Origin: Sphaeroforma sirkka
Lineage: Eukaryota > Opisthokonta > Ichthyosporea > Ichthyophonida
Direction of reading: 5' to 3'
Length of the DNA stretch: 28,036 bases
Assembly (NCBI GenBank): GCA_001586965.3
Contig: LUCW03001638.1
Location: 1 to 28,036, forward strand
How positions within the stretch are numbered: the first letter of the stretch is position 1; each line of letters opens with the position of its first letter. Under the pieces are notes generated by a model that saw only the letters and a list, made by a program, of their open reading frames with translations, was not told where the DNA came from and ran no database searches. The position numbers and the translations under genes are program-made. This document shows, piece after piece, positions 20,525 through 28,036 of the stretch.

Positions 20525-22112
20525 AAGCAACATGCGCTTACATGAGACCTTGCTTTTTCTTTGATTTGCTGCAATCTGTGAATACCTTTGTTACCCCTAG
20601 GTTGAAGCGGAATATGTCAAGAATAAATTGCGTTCAATATGCATTTTTATGGAGCCAGTAAAGCACTGGCTGAATATGAGACCGCATCGATTGAGTCGAT
20701 GTGCTCTATTTCTAAATTCAACTCGTTGCCTCATTTGTTAAAGTCAAATTCATTACTTTTGGTCGAAGTAACTGTTTTTGACTCCTAATAAATTTCTTTC
20801 CGAGTGCTCCGTGTGTACGTGGCTTTACTGTCGGGCTACAGAAAACTTTATTTGTCCGATAGGCATCGGTATTTGGCCAAAACTTACAACGCTTGTATTC
20901 TGCTTTTGGAATGGCCGTCTGTTTCCTGTAATTATATGAATTTCGAATTTTATTGTATGTATGCGGTGCTACAAAAGAGGGTTTAATGAGAATTTGCATG
21001 CTGATGTCTATTTTTATGCGAATTGATATTGTCGAGTTTGCCCGAATCCATTAATATCCAGATCAAGTATTCTAGTTGTCCCAAATTACATAAATAAAAA
21101 GTTATATATATCGGACACGATATATCCGAGTGCGACGGCAAGTTTCTGATGGATGCACTTGCGTGCTGTACGCTTGAGTTTTCAATATTTAATATAGAGC
21201 TTGCAGCGGGTCAGGTAGAATATGCAACATATATTATTTTATACGGGAATCTATAGTTGTCAACCGTAGTGCATCAACTAATTTGCAAATAATGGGTACG
21301 AACAAGAGCAAATCATGTGTATATATCTTACGGAGGCTGGGGATTGGAATGACTCTTGTCTTAGGCTTTACTTTTATTAATAAACATGTAACTTTCGTTC
21401 GAGCCCGTCCGATACAGCGGCCTTACATTCGACAACAAAAATCCGACCTAGACAAGACAAGGGTCTCGGATTGGGCTTTTATCGGTCTCATGCCGGGGTC
21501 ACAGAAGCTTTCGGATGCAATGAAGCTGCTGGCTCGGGATTCGTCATCTAACAACTACGGATCTAGAATTGTGACTTGCACCCTCCTTTGATATCTGTCC
21601 GGGTTGTTGCGCATTACTTGTAACAACATGAACTGGCGCACACCTTACGAAATTCCCTAACACCCACTTTCTGACGATACACTGAGTGTATGGTTCAACC
21701 GCGAAGTCAGCTTACAAATGCATATTGTATATACCATGTCGATGCCTCACATAATAAAATATATATGAGGGTTTAACTTCGGATACAATGTAATTTCACC
21801 ATTTTCAAAGGCTTGCGGTTTTCAGTGTGTGCCCAGTTCGAGCGCAACGATATTTCCAGGAATGCTCGTGTGTGATATATGTGGTAAGGTACTACTAAAA
21901 TCACATATCTGTTAGAGTAGCTGTTTGAATATTATCACAGTAGGCTCAGTATAGTACTCCACCCTCATTGCAGCGTATTGTAACAGCGATTACGACGAGT
22001 TGCATTCTACCACATATGCTAAACCTTGGCAAACTCACATATATTTAGAGTATAAGCTAACAAATGTCCAACAATGTTGACAAGACACCCTACCAAAACC
22101 TATGCATATCAG
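20525..22112. other. Stretch without a recognisable gene
   Basis: Holds a 102-codon + frame at 21283-21591 (contains DLDKTRVSDWAFIGLMPG) and a pair of overlapping frames near 20720-21000; none matches a known family. It may contain introns and exons of the gene whose last exon is proposed at 22113. Confidence 0.3.
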
Positions 22113-22251
22113 AAGCGCCGAAATCGTCAGTGAAAAACATCAGCAAATCGATAAAAGCTTCCATTCTATTACAACTACACATCAAAACCTCTCATCTGAC
22201 ATATCTGCTTTCACATCGCGAATTTGCTCCCAACTCAAAAACATTGAATAA
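22113..22251 (+). CDS. Possible last exon of an unidentified + strand gene
   Basis: After a tatgcatatcag acceptor-like site, one frame reads SAEIVSEKHQQIDKSFHSI and continues as an amphipathic helix (SSDISAFTSRICSQLKNIE) to a TAA at 22249-22251. Two overlapping AATAAA signals (22247-22252 and 22251-22256) sit on the stop. The end is 140 bp from the convergent PCID2 stop codon. The helix resembles the region around the KxDL motif of KXD1/KxDL proteins (BORC/BLOC-related coiled coils), but the K is replaced (SSDI), so this is a weak suggestion. Upstream exons were not found. An overlapping frame (22064-22255) looks less protein-like. Confidence 0.32.
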
Positions 22252-22256
22252 ATAAA
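22247..22256 (+). terminator. Double AATAAA polyadenylation signal
   Basis: Two overlapping AATAAA hexamers at the end of the proposed + strand exon. They are consistent with a 3' end between the two convergent genes; no cleavage site can be proved. Confidence 0.35.
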
Positions 22257-22391
22257 GCATAGGTAGCTACTATATGCAAGCGATTGCGATGTTCTCCGAA
22301 CGACGAACGTATCCCGCTTGTCCACACGTTGTTCTCGTTGTCAACCTTTTGCCCTCCATCCTAAACTGCATAATGGCGATTCGTGCCCATA

Positions 22392-25300
22392 CTAGGAGTC
22401 ACAATCGTTGATCGGAGGAAATGTAACATCTTCTGCTTTCCTACTGACGACCAACAATTTGTGACCGTGGGATATGTAACCCTTCACGAATTTCTGCAAA
22501 ATCGAGAATGATGGTCGAGTTGTGTTGAGAGGATATACCCCAAAAAAAAAGTTATACTCGCAAAAGACAATGAAGGTATACTAGCTTGCCATTATATTAT
22601 CTTGACAGTAAATATGGTAAGTAAGTAGTACACACCTTGTAAACAAGAACAGCTACGATACATTCCACTTCTTCAAAGGAACAGTTATAATGTACGAATT
22701 GGAGGGCAACTCTGAAATCTTCCAGCCTGATCCGGCCGTTGAAAGGAGTACTTGCCAGCTGACACTCCTTGAGCTTAATCAACCACCTGATCGATCACGA
22801 ATGAAAATTGCTTATTAACACTTATGCTAATTTCAAAAGAGCGTGAGATGAGAAGGTTAGTACGAGGGTCAAATTGCACAGCTGGTTCTACGTCTACTTT
22901 TGTAGAGCTAGTCGTGGTTTTTGGGTTGATATACACAATAAACTTGCGCTCGGAGCAACCAAGAAATACTTACACTTTTCGGAGAAGGTTGCGGTACGCG
23001 ACGGTCTTGAGCCTCTCCATCAATAAGAACAAGCCCCTTTTTTCTAAAAAAGATTCTTGATCTTTGAGCGCTAAGTTAAACGCCCTGACATCGCCTGCTT
23101 TCAATGCATGAACAATACTTTTGTATTGATCCAGCTTGTAGAGCTTCAGTAGTCCTTCTGTAGGTGTTATGCCCTGCAAATAGTATTCAATGAAATCGGA
23201 TGACATAAGCTCCCAGATTTCATTTGGATCAAGCGAATGATTTGATGAGACTTCATCATACAGCATACCATATAATAATACTTTAGATGCGCAAACAAAA
23301 GTCAGCTCTTGCAAAGACTAAAGCACAAGAGTCCGCGTGGGGCACCCACGGTAGGCAAAGTGTATTCGGTTTCCCTGCAAGCTTCTCCTGAGTAGGTGTC
23401 TGGCGTTGAATATACAATCAAGCGTGCATAAATTTCCGGTCTAGAGGTCAAACTTTCACATTGATTCTCTGTCATGCAAAAAATGAGATAATTACCTTTA
23501 GCAGATTCAAGGGAATCAAATACAGTAGTATAAGTTGTATATTTTTCGGGAACTGTCGAGAACAGAAATCGAATGCATATCCAAACTGGATGCGGGCCTC
23601 ATCATAGTTGCCTTTGAAGAAATGTTGGTAGCCCTGTTAAGAGTGTCGACAAACAATACGAGCATATTTGAATATGAATTGCGTACAAGAAATTTGCTAG
23701 CTAATGAAAACCGTCTCATCCAGATGAGCAAGGAGTTAAAACGCAACGCAGCAGCTCGCGCCCACCAAACACTCGAGAAATTGCTATCATAGTGCGCAAT
23801 CATATTTTTATAGCTCATCGCAATAGAGATTGTTTGCCGTACTATATACTAAACTACATTCAATTCGTAATAAATCATCTAAATAGCCAACACAAGAGCG
23901 CAGGGCAAGAATCTGAGCACATAGGGCTGCGTTACATACCACAAGATATCGGAAGGTCGTTACGTGCGATATAGGAAACCTTTCATTTATATAGGCATCG
24001 TTGAAGTTATTATATATCGTCGCCCGTGTTTGGTCGCACATGCTCAGATTGAGCTTGGAGAACAGCTTGAATAGATTGTTGGCAACAGACAATGATGCCC
24101 AACGCCGCGAATTCTCTGATTCGTCTTTATCCATACAAGCCGGTGCAAGCAGCTTCATCATTAGCCTACCAGACTTCTCCTTATACTCGTTTTTCCCAGA
24201 GGTTCCCATGTCTGCTTGGTCTGCAAGAACACGCAAGTCTTTCAAAACCTGGTATACACGAGAGATGATGTTATTAATGAAGAAACTTTCCAAGAGTAAA
24301 AAAAAAATGGCTTGCCTCTAACTCAGTCAATCGTTCAATTTAAATAACAACCACATCAAGCACATAGAGGACAGGTACCAGCTCTGACACCGAATTAATA
24401 GTATAGATAAAGAATTGTAACAATGCAAAGGAAAAGTCACAATGGGTAAAAAGTGCTAACTTGGGGGCAAATTACAACACATGAACACATTGAAGCCCAG
24501 GCTCAGTCATACAGAATTACATGGATAAACGAGCACACTAACACTCACCAATCCCAAGGCCGGATTAGCCCACCCGACAGCCTCGTTTTGGCTAAATATT
24601 TGTAGAAAGGCATTGCAGAGGTCGTACTCCTGGTGACGCGAGCCAAAAAAAAGATGTTATTTTGAATTCTGTCATGCGCACGGCTAGCAGAGTTTCGGGA
24701 GGCTGCCATAAACTACTGTGTTGATGACCAGATTGTCTTAGGTATGATGTGCACTGTGTCCAACTGGGAATACGACATGCATATACGTACGCAAATGCGT
24801 AGAAACGCTGGACGCACATGCCCACGTTGAGCCTAAAACCCCAATAATTATCCATGGGTATTCACAGTGGTTAATCTCATACACTCATTCATCCAGGCGC
24901 CGCAACTACACCGATTATAAACAATTCTTGGGAAGAAATCCCGCCACGAATATTTACAACAAAAAGTGGATATTCAAAATATACCAGAGCTAGTTGAGAG
25001 CATGCTAACGCCTTTTTCAAGCCTCTGAACAATTGTAGCCCGATGTGTATTTCCTTATGATCATCAAATTCGACCTAAAATGGCCAAAATTGGTTTAAAT
25101 ACTCACACGAATACTATTTTTGAGATTTGAATACAAATAAAATTACACACTTGAAAATACTCAAATATAAGTCGAAAACGATAACCATTTGATTGAACAT
25201 AATATCGACGTTACAGAATGCACCAAAAACGCAAGAGAATACGTACACAAAACCACGTAGATTTGCACGTCTCACTCTATAGAAAGATCGGACCTATGCA

Positions 25301-25469
25301 TGGATCATACACCCCCAACCACATATAAAAATAATAGCGCGCGCGCACACACACACACAAGAATACACACACACACACAAGAATACACACACACACATAT
25401 ATAAATACGTATATTCACACACACACACACACATACACACACACAAATATATATATATATACGTGTATT

Positions 25470-25526
<57 letters not shown>

Positions 25527-25580
25527 TGTTCACACACACACACATACATACACACACACGCACACAGGCATAATAATAAT

Positions 25581-25615
<35 letters not shown>

Positions 25616-25708
25616 ATGCATTTGAAAAATATAGATATACCTATAAATATACATATACACATACATAACAACAAACACAAAACACGCCCACACACATCCA
25701 CACCCACA

Positions 25709-25763
<55 letters not shown>

Positions 25764-26508
25764 GCACACATATATATATATGTGTATATAGACTTATATA
25801 AAAATATATATGTTTATAAAGATATACATACATACAGAACGCATATACATACATATTATGTATTTTCTTGTATATCTATTTATATAAATGTGAGGACATA
25901 ATCATACACATACATATATATACACGCATACATAAATAATTAAAGGCATACATACAACAATATATATACATATACATATACATGCATACGGACATACATG
26001 CATACATACATAACTATATATATATATATACATATGCATACACACACAAACATATATATACATACATATCGATACATCTGTAAACCTGTATCAATATCAA
26101 TCTATCTAATATATATGTATATATATATACGCATACGCATACACATACACATATAATAATATAATATAATAATACACACACGCACGCACACACACACAAA
26201 CACACACATATATATATATATTTGCATAAAATATTTAGTATATTTATATAAATATGTATGTACGTAATCGTATGAATATCCATATATATTTCAATACGTA
26301 TTTGTATACATTTGCGTTTACACACACACACACGCACGCGCACACACACACACTCTCTCTCTCTCACACACACATATATATATATATAAAACGTACACAT
26401 ACATATAAACACACAAAACGCGCGCACATATACATAATATATAATATATATTTATATACATGTGTATGTATGTAATTGTATGAATATCTATATGTATTTA
26501 AATACGCA

Positions 26509-26558
<50 letters not shown>

Positions 26559-26671
26559 GCACACACACAGACCTGGACACACACAGATACAAAGACTCAG
26601 AAACAGACGCATAAGGTTTTTGTAATTATAAATAATATATATATATATATATACATACACACACACATACG

Positions 26672-26718
<47 letters not shown>

Positions 26719-26743
26719 GTATATATATAGTATAAGGTTATGA

Positions 26744-26841
<98 letters not shown>

Positions 26842-27367
26842 TGGTTTCGTGTTCAGATGCGTGTTTATGTGTGCAACTATATTGGTATACAGAAATATTT
26901 TTTTCGTTTGTGTATGTTTAAATGGGCTTACGCTATGGGTCATAGCGTCACAGCTGATCTGACTATGGCATAGAACGTATAGCATTGAATAGATACATCC
27001 TGTATATACATAGTTGACGATCCCTCGAGACTAGAGATTCAACCATGAGTGACGCTAACGTCAGGAAATACAGTCCAAACCGAACGCTGAGTGAAAGGCG
27101 GGTTACATCTGAAAAGAAACATACTTGATCAAAGCGATCCTTTGGATTATTCGCTAGAAGGCTCTTGACATGGCTTATGAAAAGTGGGATGTAGTCATCC
27201 GCCCACTCACTGAAGTTCTCTTTAATCCGTCGTTCCCAATAGATGGTTTTCAAAGCGTCCCTGCGGACATTTTTAGTATGTCGACCATTGAATGAGAGCG
27301 AATACGCCAGCCCTTGGCCATTCTCGGCCTCCAAATGTTGAGTGAGACTATCGATATACTCATCCAT
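22392..27367 (-). CDS. PCID2: PCID2/Thp1-family PCI-domain protein, seven exons, complete
   Basis: Exons on the minus strand: 27367-27125, 24629-24549, 24248-23940, 23633-23496, 23173-22974, 22786-22636 and 22493-22392. They total 1224 nt, giving 407 residues plus TAG, without stop or frameshift; human PCID2 is about 400 residues. All six introns are GT...AG, with donors gtatgt, gtgagt, gtatgt, gtaatt, gtaagt and gtgtgt. Intron phases are 0,0,0,0,2,0. Start: MDEYIDSLTQHLE after gccATGG, a good context. Family matches: LKDLRVLADQAD (residues about 110-121), RRWASLSVANNLFKLF, FRYLV-GYQHFFKGNYDEAR across an intron, LILLYLIPLNLLK, MERLKTVAYRNLLRKV, RIRLEDFRVALQF, and VKGYISHGHKLLVVS near the C-terminus. 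Residues about 210-390 form the PCI domain with its winged-helix end. In the family it pairs with a Sac3/GANP scaffold and DSS1 in TREX-2 for mRNA export at the nuclear pore. A CSN12-like paralog is the main alternative, but the sequence pattern fits PCID2 better. Confidence 0.9.
25337..26842. repeat. Compound (CA)n/(TA)n microsatellite block
   Basis: Almost the whole 1.5 kb is alternating purine-pyrimidine sequence. Longest runs: (TA)25 at 25711-25760, (TA)23 at 26511-26556, (CA)n of about 60 bp at 26746-26806 running into (TA)n to about 26831, and (CA)n near 25475-25509. Short CT and GC runs are mixed in (26353-26364; 25337-25346). Reading frames through it translate only to Ile-Tyr, Cys-Val or Thr-His repeats and are not genes. 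It lies inside intron 1 of the PCID2-like gene, where the RNA sense is (UG)n/(UA)n. Confidence 0.95.
26241..26510. repeat. 62-bp motif repeated at 208-bp spacing
   Basis: 26241-26302 and 26449-26510 align without gaps with 9 differences in 62 bases (both start tatttatata and share tatgaatatc). Each is preceded by a CA tract and a TA tract. This suggests that a unit of about 208 bp was duplicated within the microsatellite block. Confidence 0.7.
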
Positions 27368-27902
27368 GGCTGTTGGGAATGTGCGCGGAAGTCAAACAAG
27401 AGACAGGTTTGTGTACTTTGGTTTCTAGACATGTATGTTCAATATTTATATTCTAATACTGTGCCCAGCAGGGGTGGATACTATTTATTTATTTCTGATT
27501 TCACAACTACTGTCCGCTTTATTGGCTTCTGGCCACCCCAATTTGAGGTTTGTTCTTGTAATTTTGGAAGTTGCCGCCTTTTTCCCGCCAAAATTTGTAG
27601 GGTATATTTTCATTCATATATGTAGCCAACACCATAAAAATAAATATTAAGGTTAGTCCAGTTCTCAGGGTTTCTGCGTTGTATTACGACACAACTAGCG
27701 AGAGTAGAGGGGGGTGGTTCATCGCATGTGTAAAAGCTAAATATTTACAATGTATTTATATGTGTGATGATGCTTATACTTCGTTCATGCGCCTATATAC
27801 ATACACATAATTAAATATTTCAAATACATACCTTTTGTTCTCTAGCTATATATTGGCATCCTTATAAAGTCAGTAAGTACAGTTACAATTAAGCATTAGA
27901 CG
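27368..27902. promoter_or_regulatory. Divergent intergenic region, probable shared promoter
   Basis: 535 bp between the ATG of the PCID2-like gene (minus) and the ATG at 27903 (plus). A TATAAA-like word (ttataaag, near 27863) lies about 40 bases before the + start. Open frames here (for example 27435-27650) show no protein signature. The shared-promoter role is inferred from the head-to-head layout. Confidence 0.4.
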
Positions 27903-27978
27903 ATGAGCGATTTCGAAGATGATTGCCCAGAGTTGGTTGACACAACAGGTCACAGCGACAAAGAAGCTATCAACTCAG
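27903..27978 (+). CDS. First exon of an unidentified gene (runs off the window)
   Basis: ATG at 27903 opens a 76-nt exon reading MSDFEDDCPELVDTTGHSD and then KEAINS, followed by a consensus donor (CAG/gtaagt at 27979). The N-terminus is acidic. It is too short to identify. Acidic starts of this sort occur in several conserved proteins (for example NAC-alpha), so no name is given. A short first exon with a clean donor and a TATA-like word upstream make it a credible gene start. Head-to-head with the PCID2-like gene. Confidence 0.5.
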
Positions 27979-28036
27979 GTAAGTTCAATTGTACTTTCCA
28001 CTCTTTTGTAATGCGATATTCGATCCCTTGTATTTC

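Larger units (their letters stand above)
24630..27124 (-). other. Intron 1 of the PCID2-like gene (2495 bp)
   Basis: The donor gtatgt follows codon 81 (27124-27119). The acceptor ends cgcgtcaccag at 24630, preceded by a run of eight Ts on the gene strand. The other introns of this gene are 142-322 bp, so this one is about ten times longer, and most of the extra length is the microsatellite block at 25337-26842. Nothing coding was seen in 24640-25330. Confidence 0.82.

Noticed and set aside
23516..23818. Open frames on both strands over exon 4 of the PCID2-like gene (100 codons minus; 85 codons plus at 23535-23792)
   Set aside because: The true reading is a third frame (GYQHFFKGNYDEAR...) that matches the family and has splice sites in phase; the others are shadows.
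24001..24321. 106-codon + frame
   Set aside because: Antisense shadow of PCID2 exon 3.
25294..26985. Several long open frames (Ile-Tyr, Cys-Val, Thr-His repeats), both strands
   Set aside because: They are translations of (CA)n/(TA)n microsatellites in an intron and carry no protein signal.
1..28036. tRNA, rRNA or snRNA genes
   Set aside because: No cloverleaf with A/B boxes or conserved rRNA/snRNA words was recognised by eye; a tRNAscan-SE or Infernal run would be needed to exclude them.

Overview
This is a eukaryotic genomic window. The evidence is an intron-split cellular gene with canonical GT...AG junctions, Ty3/Gypsy-type retroelements in several stages of decay, long (CA)n/(TA)n microsatellites and much low-density AT-rich DNA. 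The species cannot be fixed from the sequence. Short introns mixed with one of 2.5 kb, chromodomain Gypsy elements and a PCID2/Thp1-type gene would fit an opisthokont or a close unicellular relative, but this is inference.

Region 1 (about 1-10.8 kb) is a nest of retroelements. Remnants of an old AT-rich chromodomain Gypsy element lie on the left (gag, zinc-knuckle and protease pieces, 2-1175) and on the right (integrase C-terminus plus chromodomain, 9725-10795). Between them is a younger, more GC-rich Ty3/Gypsy element, 'copy A' (about 2703-8727). Read across frames, copy A carries gag with a zinc knuckle, aspartic protease, RT, RNase H, a post-RNase-H 'NPPW' module, a DD35E integrase and a chromodomain. 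It is broken almost only by single-base frameshifts, many in homopolymers. Copy A is followed by two related TATAAA-containing tandem arrays and some palindromes. An exact 54-bp direct repeat sits on both boundaries between the old element and the intervening 8.2 kb.

Region 2 (10.8-13.6 kb) is mostly unassigned, with weak minus-strand coding remnants at 11.8-12.8 kb. Region 3 (about 13.66-17.56 kb, + strand) is 'copy B', a heavily decayed relative of copy A. It is recognisable only by colinear protein motifs (RT, YxDD-box relic, RNase H, NPPW module, integrase, chromodomain approach) separated by many stops. Its RT is split by an insertion of about 0.6 kb that contains a 121-bp inverted-repeat unit. 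Region 4 (17.6-22.1 kb) is sparse: a likely non-LTR RT fragment (minus, about 19.25-19.45 kb), a decayed S/T/K-rich reading frame (20.0-20.5 kb) and a possible last exon of a + strand gene ending at 22251.

Region 5 holds the main result. A complete seven-exon gene of the PCID2/Thp1 (PCI-domain, TREX-2) family lies on the minus strand from 27367 to 22392. It can be assembled by hand into a 407-residue protein with no frameshift or stop. Its first intron (2495 bp) contains the whole microsatellite block. About 535 bp upstream, on the opposite strand, a new gene begins at 27903 and runs off the window, so the two probably share a divergent promoter.
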